Positions 1 to 9,111 are shown, counted from the first letter of the stretch. The stretch is 64,000 bases of DNA from Streptomyces flavochromogenes (GCF_000717595.1 NZ_JNZO01000008.1:1-64000); one strand, 5' to 3'. Notes: a model not told the origin generated them from the letters alone. Program-made: numbers and translations.

Positions 1-1
1 C

Positions 2-511
2 GCGTGGCTCATCGCCGGCGTCGCGACCGGCATGGGCGTCGTGTTTCTCGTCCTCGGGGTGGCGGTCGGGCTTCCGGTCACCGACTCCCTGACGTTCGCG
101 ATCCGCCCGGAGCCGGGGCCCTCGACAGGGAGGTCAAGTGCCGGGCCGGCGGCCTGGGACGCGTCTCCGGGACAGGGTCCGGGCTCGGCGGGGCCGGATG
201 TCCGCTCTCGGGCGCCGAGAGGCGGCTCCCCGGGTCCGGGCGTCGGTTCGCCCGGGTGGCGCCGGCCCGGCTCCCAGGGGCCCGGGGCCCACGAGGACGA
301 TGCCGCCCTCGTCGTCCCGCCGCCGCGGGTCGTCCCGTCCGTCTTCCTCACCCGTCCGGCCACCCACGCGTCGCTCAACTCGGCCTCCTCGTCGAGGTCG
401 TCCCGGCCCGTCGGGCTCATCGTGATGTGCGGGGGCGCCGTCGACAAGCGCCCGGGCGCCTCTCGCGCGCACCCTGTCCCGGAGCGGCCCCCGACCGCTC
501 ACGTACAGTAG
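2..511 (+). CDS. C-terminal part of a membrane protein (5' end outside window)
   Basis: The reading frame enters from the left edge and stops at 509-511. Its first 25 or so residues are strongly hydrophobic (LIAGVATGMGVVFLVLGVAV), which fits a final transmembrane helix. About 140 residues of Pro/Gly/Ser/Arg-rich low-complexity sequence follow, with high GC at third codon positions. No conserved domain is recognisable in the visible part. The stop lies directly before the riboswitch of folD. The opposite strand also has an open frame here, but it is arginine-rich and looks like a shadow. The membrane segment is fairly secure; whether the long tail is truly translated to this stop is less certain. 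Confidence 0.42.
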   Translation, partial: AWLIAGVATGMGVVFLVLGVAVGLPVTDSLTFAIRPEPGPSTGRSSAGPAAWDASPGQGPGSAGPDVRSRAPRGGSPGPGVGSPGWRRPGSQGPGAHEDDAALVVPPPRVVPSVFLTRPATHASLNSASSSRSSRPVGLIVMCGGAVDKRPGASRAHPVPERPPTAHVQ

Positions 512-616
512 GGCTCGGGCCGTGACTGGCGCTTGAGGTGGATCACCACCGGGGAGCGGCCCGGCGGAGGCGTGCTCGACCGGCGCGACCGTACCGATGC
601 CGTGCGCCTGGGCGAA
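512..616 (+). promoter_or_regulatory. ZTP (pfl-motif) riboswitch upstream of folD
   Basis: The leader carries the conserved blocks of the pfl RNA: GGGCCGTGACTGGCG at about 517-531, a small GGTGG/CCACC hairpin at about 537-550, the block CACCGGGGAGCGGCC at about 547-561, a linker, and a 3' domain ending in GCGCCTGGGC at about 604-613. This class binds ZMP/ZTP (AICAR nucleotides), which build up when 10-formyl-tetrahydrofolate is short, and switches on one-carbon and purine genes. It lies about 35 nt before the folD start, so its 3' domain could control access to the ribosome binding site. The assignment is by eye from the conserved core and the target gene. Confidence 0.85.
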
Positions 617-648
617 TCACCTGTCAGAGACGACGCCCAGGAGTTGCC

Positions 649-1503
649 ATGTCCACCAGCACCGCCACCCTCATGGACGGCACGGCCCTCGCCCGCCGCA
701 CGGTCGAGGAGACCGCCGCCCGCGCCGCCGAGATCACCCGTCGCACCGGTGTCACGCCGTGTCTCGCGACCGTCCTGGTCGGTGCGGACCCGGCCTCGGT
801 CACGTACGTGAAGATGAAGCAGAACCGCTGTGCGAAGGCCGGAATCCGCTCCAAGCACGTCGAACTGCCCGCCACCACGACGACCGAGGAACTCGTCGCC
901 GCGATCACGGCCCTCTCCGAGGACCCCGAGGTCCACGGCATTCTCCTCCAGCACCCCGTCGGCCCGCACATCGACGAGCGCGCCGCCTTCGAGGCCATCG
1001 CCCCGGAGAAGGACGTCGACGGCGTCACCATGGCCTCCTTCGCGGCCATGGGCTTCGGCCTCCCCGGCTTCGTCTCCTGCACGCCCGGCGGCATCATGCG
1101 TCTCCTCGACGCGTACGACGTGGAGATCCGCGGCAGGCGCGCCGTCGTCGTCGGCCGCAGCGCGATCCTCGGCAAGCCGGCCGGACTCCTCCTCCTCGGC
1201 CGCGACGCCACGGTCACCTACTGCCACTCCCGCACGGAGGACCTCTCCTCCGTCGTCCGCGAGGCAGACATCCTCGTGGCCGCCGTCGGCAAGCCGAACT
1301 TCATCAAGGGCGCGGACATCAAGCCGGGCGCCGTCGTCATCGACGCCGGCTACAACCCGGGCAACGTCGGCGACGTCGACTTCGCCTCCGCCGCCGAGCG
1401 CGCCTCCCTCATCACCCCCGTTCCGGGCGGCGTCGGCCCCATGACCATCGCTGTCCTCCTCGCCCAGACCGTCGAGGGCGCGGAGCACCAGCTCGGCCTG
1501 TAG
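649..1503 (+). CDS. folD: FolD: methylene-tetrahydrofolate dehydrogenase / cyclohydrolase
   Basis: 284-aa cytoplasmic bifunctional enzyme. It oxidises 5,10-methylene-THF with NADP and hydrolyses the product to 10-formyl-THF for purine and formyl-Met-tRNA synthesis. Family marks visible: YVKMKQNRCAKAGI near residue 48 with the catalytic lysine, the HGILLQHPVGPHID segment, EKDVDG, the Rossmann motif VVVGRSAILGKP, and the C-terminal signature PVPGGVGPMT. The length is normal. ATG 649 was chosen because AGGAG lies 6 nt upstream and homologous sequence begins here; the frame is open further upstream, but only through the riboswitch. It is a single gene, probably controlled by the ZTP riboswitch. 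Confidence 0.96.
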   Translation: MSTSTATLMDGTALARRTVEETAARAAEITRRTGVTPCLATVLVGADPASVTYVKMKQNRCAKAGIRSKHVELPATTTTEELVAAITALSEDPEVHGILLQHPVGPHIDERAAFEAIAPEKDVDGVTMASFAAMGFGLPGFVSCTPGGIMRLLDAYDVEIRGRRAVVVGRSAILGKPAGLLLLGRDATVTYCHSRTEDLSSVVREADILVAAVGKPNFIKGADIKPGAVVIDAGYNPGNVGDVDFASAAERASLITPVPGGVGPMTIAVLLAQTVEGAEHQLGL

Positions 1504-1638
1504 GACCGGTTCGTGACGGGGCGACGGACGGGGCGGCGGGCGCGATCGGGGCCGGCGATGGTCACGGTTCTGTACAGGCCGCTCTCCGCGCCCCTAAAAA
1601 GGTGGCCGGGAAGCCGCCGACCGGCGAACCTTGACCTT

Positions 1639-2613
1639 GTGCCCCACCCGTCCACCGCCACCCCGTCGCCGGACCGCCGACCGGGCGAACCCGACCCGCC
1701 CGGTGCGCCGGACTCGTCCGACACGCCCGACCGCTCGGGCCGCTCCGGCGGTGCCGACCGTACCGGCCGCTCCGACGGCGCCGACTCCGGCTGGTCGCCC
1801 CGCCTCGTCCGGCTCGGCGCGCCCCGGCCCGGACCGGCCGCCCGGGGCGCCCGCCGGTTCGGCGTGCCGCTCGTCCCGCTGCTCGTCGCCGGGCTCGTGG
1901 CGACCGCTTTCGTCGCCGGGCGGGGCGGAACCGAGCAGAGCCCGTCCACGGCCGGACGCCCCGGCGGCGACCAGGCCGGCGCGCTGTCACCCGTCATGTC
2001 CGGCGAGGGTCGCGCCGGGGTCACCCCGCCGGACGGCGGAGGACCGTCCGGCACCCGTACGGGCGACACCGGGGCGACCGGCGTCCGCACCGCCGACACG
2101 CCGTCAGCGGCCGTGACCTCGGACGCCACGCCGACCCGTACCGCCCCCTCGGACCGGGCCGCCGAGCCCAGGGAGACCGCTTCCGCGACGCCCTCCCGGA
2201 CCGGCGGCACCACCGCCACACCCCGGCCGACCCGCCCCGCGAAGGGTGGCGGTGGCTCGCACCGTCCCGTCTCCTTCGAGGCGTTGCGGGTCGGTGAATG
2301 CTTCGACATCGACCGCGGCGCGCCGGGCACCGCACTCCGGCGCTCCTGCGACACGCCGCACCACGCCGAACTCGTCGCCCGGCCCCGCCTCACCGGCCTC
2401 CACGCCACGGACACGGCGATCCGAGAGGCGGCCACCCTGCTCTGCCGCGAGCCGCTTCGCCGCAAGGCCGCACGGCAGCCGCTCGGCACGCGCTGGACCA
2501 CCTTCGTCCAGTACCCGTACCGGACGAGCTACCTGCTCGGCTCGGACGCCGTCGCCTGCAGCCTGGCCGCCCCCTCCAGCGGGGACGGCACCCTCAGCCG
2601 CCGGCTCCAGTAG
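1639..2613 (+). CDS. Septum-formation-domain membrane protein
   Basis: About 324 aa. A Pro/Asp/Arg-rich cytoplasmic N-terminus (1-70) is followed by one transmembrane helix (GVPLVPLLVAGLVATAFVAG, about 76-96), a long Thr/Pro/Gly linker, and a C-terminal domain of about 105 residues that begins LRVGECFDID and contains spaced cysteines (GECF, SCDTPHHAEL, LLCREPL, VACSL). That domain resembles the Septum_form family, extracellular domains defined in actinomycetes; the cysteines could form disulfides. The start is uncertain: GTG 1639 has no clear Shine-Dalgarno, and ATG 1558 in the same frame is an alternative. It runs convergently into the SWIM gene and overlaps it by 20 bp. The exact role is unknown. 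Confidence 0.78.
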   Translation: MPHPSTATPSPDRRPGEPDPPGAPDSSDTPDRSGRSGGADRTGRSDGADSGWSPRLVRLGAPRPGPAARGARRFGVPLVPLLVAGLVATAFVAGRGGTEQSPSTAGRPGGDQAGALSPVMSGEGRAGVTPPDGGGPSGTRTGDTGATGVRTADTPSAAVTSDATPTRTAPSDRAAEPRETASATPSRTGGTTATPRPTRPAKGGGGSHRPVSFEALRVGECFDIDRGAPGTALRRSCDTPHHAELVARPRLTGLHATDTAIREAATLLCREPLRRKAARQPLGTRWTTFVQYPYRTSYLLGSDAVACSLAAPSSGDGTLSRRLQ

Positions 2614-3967
2614 GACCGGCGGCGAAGGCCGTCGCCAGAGCCGTCGCCGGATCGCGGTCAGCCGGCCCGGCGGGTGACCAGCGGCCACCCGACTTCAGGT
2701 ACGGCCACCAGCGCCCGTCCTCTCCGAGCCGGAGCTGCGCTTCCGTGCCCACCACCGTCCACCGCGCGCCGCCGGACCGTCGCAGGGCCGGGGGCTCGTC
2801 GTCCTCCCAGGCCTCCGTGAGCCGGGTTCCCGCCCAGGCGAGCGCCTCGGTGTCCGGCGTCCACTCCTCTTCCAGTACGGCGAGGGCCGCGGCGCCTCCG
2901 AACCCCCACGCGCGCGTGGCGAGGTCCATCTCCGCCCGCGTCCGGCCCGAGCCGGAGGTGAGCCGCGCCGTGGTCCAGGGCATGGGGGAGCCCGAGGCGA
3001 GCCGCACCGCGTCCTGAGCGACCGTCAGCGGAGCTGTCGGAGCTGTCGCAGCCGCATGAGCCGGGGACCCGCCGTGGACCGACGCCCCGCCGGCCGATAC
3101 GCCGGCCGACTCGCCGACGGAGAGAGCCTCCACCAGCAGCCGGTGCGCGCGGCCCGCCGCGTCCGAGGCGAGGAACTCCAGCGCAGCCGGGTCGACCCCG
3201 GGCTCCGGTTCCGTCTCCGTGTCCAGGGACGGCGACCGGCCCGGCACGTCGTGGGCGACCGGAGGCGCGGGGAGCGGCGGCACGAGGAACCCCGCCGCGT
3301 AGGCCTCCTCGGCCGACACACCCGGCATCCCTCCGGCGCCCTCGGCGCCCGGTGTGTCGTCGCCTCCCCGCCCGCCGTGCCCGGCACGCGAGGCACTGCG
3401 CGCCTGCAACTGGTCCAGGAGGGTGCGCTCGCCGCGGCCCCGCATGAGGAGCAGGACGAAGGGATCCTCGTCGAGCAGCCGGGCCACCTGGTAGCAGAGC
3501 GCCGAGGTGTGCGGACAGTGGTCCCACGCCTCACAGCCGCACTGCGGGTCGAGATCCCCGATCCCCGGCAGCAGATCGAGCCCGGCAGCCGCCGCGTCCT
3601 CGACCAGATGCGGCGGCATCTCGCGGTCGAGGAGTGCGGCGATGTGCCCCGCGCTGTCGACGGCGAGGTCCAGCAGCCGCTCCCACTCCTCCTCCGAGAA
3701 CTCCCGCACCAGGACGTCGCTGCGGTACGCCGTGCCGTCGCGGTGCTTCACCACCGCCGTGATGCGGCCGGGCCGCACCGACACGGCCCCCACCGCTCCC
3801 GCGCGCGCGTGCCGCCGTCCCGCCTTGAGCTGCTGGCCGTCGAGCGCGGTGTCCTCCAGGGCCTTCAGCCATGCCAGGCCCCACCAGGTCCTCGCGAAGG
3901 CTCCGCCCTGCGCGGGCGGCAGCGCCGCGAACGTCCGCTCGTCGCCCTCGTGTCCGTACCCGCTCAT
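2594..3967 (-). CDS. SWIM zinc-finger protein
   Basis: 457 aa. The diagnostic stretch is CGCEAWDHCPHTSALCYQ near residue 143, a CxC...CxH SWIM finger expected to bind zinc and to act in DNA or protein contacts. The N-terminal region (FARTWWGLAWLKALED) is typical of the actinobacterial SWIM family. The rest is Ala/Gly/Pro-rich with a conserved-looking tail (RWTVVGTEAQLRLGEDGRWWPY). It starts inside the stop of the SNF2 helicase gene (ATGA, 4-bp overlap), so the two are translationally coupled and probably work together on DNA or nucleoprotein. The biological process served by this pair is not established. Confidence 0.86.
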   Translation of the reverse strand: MSGYGHEGDERTFAALPPAQGGAFARTWWGLAWLKALEDTALDGQQLKAGRRHARAGAVGAVSVRPGRITAVVKHRDGTAYRSDVLVREFSEEEWERLLDLAVDSAGHIAALLDREMPPHLVEDAAAAGLDLLPGIGDLDPQCGCEAWDHCPHTSALCYQVARLLDEDPFVLLLMRGRGERTLLDQLQARSASRAGHGGRGGDDTPGAEGAGGMPGVSAEEAYAAGFLVPPLPAPPVAHDVPGRSPSLDTETEPEPGVDPAALEFLASDAAGRAHRLLVEALSVGESAGVSAGGASVHGGSPAHAAATAPTAPLTVAQDAVRLASGSPMPWTTARLTSGSGRTRAEMDLATRAWGFGGAAALAVLEEEWTPDTEALAWAGTRLTEAWEDDEPPALRRSGGARWTVVGTEAQLRLGEDGRWWPYLKSGGRWSPAGPADRDPATALATAFAAGPTGAGG

Positions 3968-6900
3968 CGTGCGTCACCCCGCAGTCGTACGAGCTCCGCC
4001 AGCTCGGCATCGGTCAGTTCGGTCAGTTCCGGCGGGGTGTCCCCGCCGGTCCCGAGGACGGTGTCCGCCAGCTCCCGCTTGCGGTCGAGCATGGTCGCGA
4101 TCCGGTCCTCGATCGTTCCCTCGGCGATCAGCCGGTGCACCTGCACCGGGCGGTCCTGCCCGATCCGGTACGCGCGGTCGGTGGCCTGGGCCTCCACGGC
4201 CGGGTTCCACCAGCGGTCGTAGTGCACGACGTGTTCGGCTCGGGTGAGATTGAGCCCCGTCCCGGCGGCCTTGAGGGAGAGCAGGAAGACCGGGACCTCG
4301 CCGGTCTGGAAGCGGGCGACCATCGCCTCGCGCTCGGCGACCGGCGTCCCGCCGTGCAGGAACTGCGTCCGCACGCCCCGCGCCGCGAGGTGGGCCTCCA
4401 GGAGCCTGGCCATCCCCACGTACTGGGTGAAGACCAGGGTGCACGCGCCCTCGGCGAGGATCGTGTCGAGGAGCTCGTCGAGCAGTTCCAGCTTGCCCGA
4501 GCGGCCCTCGATCCTCGGCCGCTCCTCCTTGAGGTACTGGGCGGGGTGGTTGCAGATCTGTTTGAGCCCGGTGAGCAGCTTGACGACCAGGCCGCGCCGC
4601 GCCATGCCGTCGGCCTCGGCGATCGCGGCCAGGGTCTCCCGTACCACCGCCTCGTAGAGACCGGCCTGCTCCGGCGTCAGGGAGACGGCCCGGTCGGTCT
4701 CCGTCTTCGGCGGCAGCTCGGGTGCGATGCCGGGGTCCGACTTGCGGCGGCGCAGCAGGAACGGGCGGACCAGCGCCGCCAGTCGCGCTGCCGCGGCCGG
4801 GTCACGGCCGCCCTCCACGGCGGCCGCGAACCGGGTCCTGAAGGCGCCCAGGGTGCCGAGCAGCCCCGGCGTGGTCCAGTCGAGGATCGCCCACAGCTCG
4901 GAGAGGTTGTTCTCCACCGGCGTGCCGGACAGCGCCACGCGCGCGCGTGCCCCGATGGTCCGCAGCTGCCTGGCCGTCGCCGAGTACGGGTTCTTGACGT
5001 GCTGCGCCTCGTCCGCGACGACGAGTCCCCAGCTCCGCTCGGCGAGTCGCGCCGCGTCGAGCCGCATGGTGCCGTACGTGGTGAGGACGAACCCGCCGTC
5101 GGTGAGGTCCTCCAGGTCACGGGTCGCGCCGTGGAAGCGGCGCACCGGCGTGCCGGGCGCGAACTTCTCGATCTCGCGCTGCCAGTTGCCCATGAGGGAG
5201 GTCGGGCAGACGACGAGGGTGGGCCCGGCGGATGCCGGGTCGGACTGACGGTGCAGATGCAGCGCGATGACCGTGATGGTCTTGCCGAGACCCATGTCGT
5301 CGGCGAGGCATCCACCGAGGCCGAGGGAGGTCATCCGGTGCAGCCAGTCGAGCCCGCGCAGCTGGTAGTCGCGCAGGGTCGCGGTGAGCGCCGCGGGCTG
5401 GGAGACCTGCGGATGGCCGCCCTCGGGGTCGGCGAGCCGCTCCCGCAGCCGTTCCAGCCAGCCGGTCGCCGCCACCTCCACCGGCCGGCCGTCGACCTCC
5501 GTGGTGCCGGTGAGGACGGCGGAGAGGGCGTCCACCGGAGTCACCGTACGGTCCTGCTGCGACTGGGCCCGGCGCACCTCGGCCGGGTCGACCAGCACCC
5601 AGCGGTCACGCAGGCGGACCAGCGGCCGCCCGGCCTCGGCGAGCCGGTCGAGCTCGGCGCGGGTCAGCTCCTGATCGCCGACGGCGAAGCGCCAGTTGAA
5701 GCCGAGGAGGGCGTCGGCGGAGAGGAAGGAGGGGAGGGTGGAGGAGGAGCGTGCCTCCGCCTCCTTCTCGTCGGATCCGAACGCAGCGGTACCGGACGCG
5801 AGCCCGTCGGTACCGGACGCGAGCCCGTCGACACCGGACCCGGGCCGGCCGACCGTGTTCCGTCCCTCCGGCGGTTCGCCGCCCACCGGTCCGATCACAG
5901 CGCTCGCGGTCAGCCGGTCCGCGAGCTCGCGCGGCCAGTGCACCTGGACCCCTGTGGCCGCCAAGGCCTGGCCCACCGTGCCGAGGAGCTCCGCGACCTC
6001 CTCGTCGGCGAGTTCGACGGTGTCGGGCACCGCCGCCGTCAGGAGCGGGGCCAGCGGGGGCCAGACCCGTGCGGCGCGCCGGAGGGAGAGCAGGGCGTCC
6101 ATACGGGCCTGGGGGCCGAAGGCGGCCGCCGTCCGGCCGGAGCCCGCCCACACCTCCGCCGCGTCCGCGACGAGGGTCGGGTCGGCGACGCCGTGCAGCT
6201 GCAGGACCGCCCGGAAGTCGGGCGCCTTCTCCGACTCGGCGGTGAAGCCCGGAAGTTCGAGCCGGAGCGACAGGCGGACGCCGGCGTCGTGCACCGCCGC
6301 CAGATCGGCGGCCCATGCCCGCTGTTCGGGGATCGGCTGCGGCGTGTCGGCGGCGAAGGCGGGGCCACCGGCGGCGAGCGGAGCGGCCGGGGTACGGGGG
6401 AGGGTGTCCGCGACGGCGTCGGCGAACGCGCGCAGCAGTGCCTCGGGTTCGGGGAGGAGCAGGGGCTCGTCCGGCGAGAGGGGTACGGCGTGGGCCTCTG
6501 GAGGCATTGACGCGGCGAGCGTTCGCAGGGCGGCGAGCTCGTCGGGCCCGAGTGGACCGGCTCGCCACGCGTCGATGTCACCGGGGGTGAGACCGGGCAG
6601 CAGCAGGCCGCGTGAGACCAGGTCGAGGGCGAGGAGTGCGGCGGCACCCCAGAAGGCGCTCGCGGGTGACGCGGTGTCGGAGAAGCGGGCGTCGGCGAGC
6701 AGCGGCAGGGCGTCCCGTACGGAGAGGACACGCGCGGGGACGGTCACCGGCCGGAGGCTCTCCCCGTCGACGACCATGATCTCGGCGCCCGTGGTCTCGG
6801 CGCCCGTGGTCTCGGCGCCCGTGGTCTCGGCGACGGTGGTGTCGGTGTCACGGGCACGAGCAGCGTCGCCGTCGGCACCGGCTCCGGCGTCGGACCGGGC

Positions 6901-7113
6901 GCCGGGCGCGAGGGCATCGGGGCTCGGCAGTGCGTCGCCGTCCAGGGACCAGAAGGCGATCCGGCCCGCGCGGGGCGGATCGGCGGGGAGGAACACGGCG
7001 GAGTGGAGGGTGAGTTCGCGGGAGGCGTCCCGGAAGGGACGCCGGGTGGATACCGGCGGGGGTACAAGAGCGGGTTCGCGGGCGGAATCATCGGGTCCGT
7101 GCGACGGCGACAA
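3964..7113 (-). CDS. SNF2-family DEAD/DEAH-like helicase
   Basis: About 1049 aa. The N-terminal half is an actinobacterial accessory region (AVFLPADPPRAGRIAFW near the start, then repeats and an Asp/Glu-rich domain). The ATPase core begins near residue 580: LADDMGLGKT (motif I, about 605), VVADEAQHVKN (motif II, about 700), LSGTPVENNLSELW (motif III), and a helicase-C lobe with YDRWWNPAVEAQATDRAYRIGQ and VHRLIAEGTIEDRI. This is the SNF2/RapA type that translocates on double-stranded DNA and remodels DNA-protein complexes. TTG 7113 is preferred because GAGGA lies 5 nt upstream; TTG 7125 is also possible. Two in-frame tandem repeats occur at 6781-6840 and 5788-5829. It is co-translated with the SWIM protein downstream. 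Confidence 0.9.
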   Translation of the reverse strand: MSPSHGPDDSAREPALVPPPVSTRRPFRDASRELTLHSAVFLPADPPRAGRIAFWSLDGDALPSPDALAPGARSDAGAGADGDAARARDTDTTVAETTGAETTGAETTGAEIMVVDGESLRPVTVPARVLSVRDALPLLADARFSDTASPASAFWGAAALLALDLVSRGLLLPGLTPGDIDAWRAGPLGPDELAALRTLAASMPPEAHAVPLSPDEPLLLPEPEALLRAFADAVADTLPRTPAAPLAAGGPAFAADTPQPIPEQRAWAADLAAVHDAGVRLSLRLELPGFTAESEKAPDFRAVLQLHGVADPTLVADAAEVWAGSGRTAAAFGPQARMDALLSLRRAARVWPPLAPLLTAAVPDTVELADEEVAELLGTVGQALAATGVQVHWPRELADRLTASAVIGPVGGEPPEGRNTVGRPGSGVDGLASGTDGLASGTAAFGSDEKEAEARSSSTLPSFLSADALLGFNWRFAVGDQELTRAELDRLAEAGRPLVRLRDRWVLVDPAEVRRAQSQQDRTVTPVDALSAVLTGTTEVDGRPVEVAATGWLERLRERLADPEGGHPQVSQPAALTATLRDYQLRGLDWLHRMTSLGLGGCLADDMGLGKTITVIALHLHRQSDPASAGPTLVVCPTSLMGNWQREIEKFAPGTPVRRFHGATRDLEDLTDGGFVLTTYGTMRLDAARLAERSWGLVVADEAQHVKNPYSATARQLRTIGARARVALSGTPVENNLSELWAILDWTTPGLLGTLGAFRTRFAAAVEGGRDPAAAARLAALVRPFLLRRRKSDPGIAPELPPKTETDRAVSLTPEQAGLYEAVVRETLAAIAEADGMARRGLVVKLLTGLKQICNHPAQYLKEERPRIEGRSGKLELLDELLDTILAEGACTLVFTQYVGMARLLEAHLAARGVRTQFLHGGTPVAEREAMVARFQTGEVPVFLLSLKAAGTGLNLTRAEHVVHYDRWWNPAVEAQATDRAYRIGQDRPVQVHRLIAEGTIEDRIATMLDRKRELADTVLGTGGDTPPELTELTDAELAELVRLRGDAR
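5788..5829 (-). repeat. 21-bp tandem repeat inside the SNF2 gene
   Basis: Two adjacent 21-bp units, plus part of a third, encode repeated DGLASGT peptides in the linker before the helicase core. The unit length keeps the frame, so copy-number change would only lengthen the linker. Confidence 0.7.
6781..6840 (-). repeat. 15-bp tandem repeat (4 units) inside the SNF2 gene
   Basis: Four consecutive 15-bp units (CTCGGCGCCCGTGGT on the + strand; the last unit is slightly diverged) encode a TTGAE pentapeptide repeat in the N-terminal region of the helicase. Fifteen is divisible by three, so the reading frame is preserved. Confidence 0.8.
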
Positions 7114-7372
7114 CGCATTCCTCAAATTTGACTACCTGAAGTCCGAGCGGCCGAGGGTACCTCACCGCACCGCACCGGCCCGGCGAGGCACTCGCCTCGC
7201 GTGATCCACGCCACAGACGTCACGGGGGTAGGGCTCGCCCCACCCCCGGCCCCCGGCGCACCCCCGACCGGGCTCGGGTGGTGACGTCATGGCCCCGGAC
7301 GATCACGGATCCGTACGTTCTCGGTAGGCGCCCAACGACCGTCACCGATGCCGACAGAAACCGGAGCCCTCC

Positions 7373-8461
7373 ATGCCCCAGGCCACCGCCCCGCCCCCGG
7401 CCGCCGCACCCGCCGCGGCGCCCGCCCGTGCCAGGGTCGGCAGCGAGTTCACCCCGCTCCTGCGGACGGTCAGGTCACAGGGTCTCCTCGAACACTGCCC
7501 CGGCTGGTACGCCCGCGGAATCGCCGTGAACCTCCTCGGAATCGCCGCCGTCGTGGCCGGGCTCGCCCTGATCGGTCCCTCCTGGTGGGCGCTCCTCCTC
7601 GCCGTCCCCCTCGCGCTGCTCTCCGCCCGGGCCGCATTCGTCGGCCACGATGCGGGTCACGCCCAGATCACCCCGAACCGCAAGGTCAGCCGGATCCTCC
7701 AGCTCGTCCACGCCAACCTCCTCCTCGGCATGAGCCGGGAGTGGTGGAACGACAAGCACAACCGCCACCACGCCCACCCCAACCACCTCGACAAGGACCC
7801 GGACGTCGCGGCCGACATCCTCGTCTTCGCCGAGCACCAGACAGCCGGCCGCACGGGGCTGCGCGGTTTTCTCACCCGCCACCAGGCGTGGCTGTTCTTC
7901 CCGCTGACGACCCTGGAGGGCATCGCGCTCAAGGTGTACGGAGTCCAGGCCCTGCTCGCCGAGGACGGGCCCTGCCGATCCCGCCGCGAGCGGCTCGTCG
8001 AAGGCGCGCTGCTCCTCGCCCACTTCGCCGGCTACACGGCCCTGCTGCTCACCCTCCTCACCCCGGCCCAGGCGTTCGTCTTCGCCCTCGTCCACCAGAT
8101 GCTGCTCGGTGTGCACCTGGGCATGGCCTTCGCCCCCAACCACAAGGGCATGGAGCGGCCCGACGAACACGCGGACGGCGAGGGCTGGGGTCACCTGCGA
8201 CGCCAGGTGCTCACCTCGCGCAACATCCGGGGCGGCGCCCTGACCGACTGGTTCCTCGGAGGTCTCAACTACCAGGTCGAGCACCATCTCTTCCCGAGCA
8301 TGCCGCGCCCGAACCTGCGCCTCGCCCAGCCCGCCGTCCGGGCCCACTGCGCCGCCCTGGGCGTCCCGTACACGGAGACCGGTTTCGTGGACTCGTACCG
8401 CCAGGCCCTCGGTCACCTGCACGACGTGGGCGCGCCGCTGCGGTCCGAGTGGGCCGAGTAG
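7373..8461 (+). CDS. Membrane acyl-lipid / fatty acid desaturase
   Basis: 362-aa integral membrane di-iron desaturase. The three histidine boxes are present: HDAGH (about residue 92), HNRHH (about 129) and QVEHH (about 304), the last in the form usual for front-end/acyl-lipid desaturases. Hydrophobic stretches lie around 50-85, 170-190 and 220-255. It should introduce a double bond into membrane fatty acyl chains using O2 and electrons from ferredoxin or a similar donor, and so tune membrane fluidity. The position of the double bond cannot be told from the sequence. It is divergent from the SNF2 gene, with a 7-bp hairpin at 7183-7200 in the shared upstream region. Confidence 0.92.
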   Translation: MPQATAPPPAAAPAAAPARARVGSEFTPLLRTVRSQGLLEHCPGWYARGIAVNLLGIAAVVAGLALIGPSWWALLLAVPLALLSARAAFVGHDAGHAQITPNRKVSRILQLVHANLLLGMSREWWNDKHNRHHAHPNHLDKDPDVAADILVFAEHQTAGRTGLRGFLTRHQAWLFFPLTTLEGIALKVYGVQALLAEDGPCRSRRERLVEGALLLAHFAGYTALLLTLLTPAQAFVFALVHQMLLGVHLGMAFAPNHKGMERPDEHADGEGWGHLRRQVLTSRNIRGGALTDWFLGGLNYQVEHHLFPSMPRPNLRLAQPAVRAHCAALGVPYTETGFVDSYRQALGHLHDVGAPLRSEWAE

Positions 8462-8565
8462 GGTCGCAGACGGTCACTGCGATGGGAGCATCGATCCGGC
8501 GGTCGGTGATTCGCCCGTCGGACAGCGGAGACCCGTCGGACAGCAGAGAAGGGGAGCTCCTCGCC

Positions 8566-9111
8566 ATGAGCGACGGCACGGTCACCACGGTCAGCAGCAA
8601 CGGCACGTACACGTTCACCAAGCCCAACCGCGAGGGCATCACCCTCCTCGCCGGGCTCGGCGTGGAGGGCGACGTCCACGCGGGCGTGACGGTCAAGCAC
8701 CGCTCGCGCGTCGCCCAGGACCCGACCCGGCCGAACCTGCGTCAGGTCCATCTCATCCACGCGGAGCTCTTCGACGACGTCGCCGGCGCAGGCTTCGATG
8801 TCGCTCCCGGCGACCTCGGCGAGAACGTCACCACCCGGGGGATCGACCTCCTCGGCCTGCCCACCGGCACCCGCCTGCACCTCGGCACGGAGGCGGTCGT
8901 CGAGATCACCGGACTCCGCAACCCGTGCGCCCAGATCGACACCTTCCAGCACGGTCTGCTCAAGCAGGTGCTCGGCCGTGGCGAGAACGGCGACATCGTG
9001 CGCAAGGCCGGGGTCATGGGCATCGTCCTGGCCGGCGGCGAGGTGCGCCCCGGAGACCCGATCCGCGCCGAGCTTCCGGAGGGCCCGCACCGCCCGCTGG
9101 AGACGGTCTGA
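8566..9111 (+). CDS. MOSC-domain protein
   Basis: 181 aa, essentially one MOSC domain, as in the C-terminus of molybdenum-cofactor sulfurases and in YiiM-like molybdoenzymes. Visible marks: GVEGDVHAG, QVHLIHAELFDD, GDLGENVTTRGIDL, and the ligand cysteine in TGLRNPCAQID, where the cofactor sulfur is expected to coordinate. The ATG is preceded by AGGGGAG. It lies 104 bp after the desaturase on the same strand and could be co-transcribed, though no functional link is evident. The likely role is a small pterin-molybdenum oxidoreductase acting on N-hydroxylated or sulfur compounds; the substrate is unknown. Confidence 0.88.
   Translation: MSDGTVTTVSSNGTYTFTKPNREGITLLAGLGVEGDVHAGVTVKHRSRVAQDPTRPNLRQVHLIHAELFDDVAGAGFDVAPGDLGENVTTRGIDLLGLPTGTRLHLGTEAVVEITGLRNPCAQIDTFQHGLLKQVLGRGENGDIVRKAGVMGIVLAGGEVRPGDPIRAELPEGPHRPLETV

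Noticed and set aside
134..502. 122-residue minus-strand gene at the left edge
   Set aside because: Arg-rich, no family features, and it opposes a frame that carries a clear membrane segment.
3871..6510. 879-residue plus-strand frame opposite the helicase
   Set aside because: It is antisense to strong SNF2 motifs, with no domain of its own.
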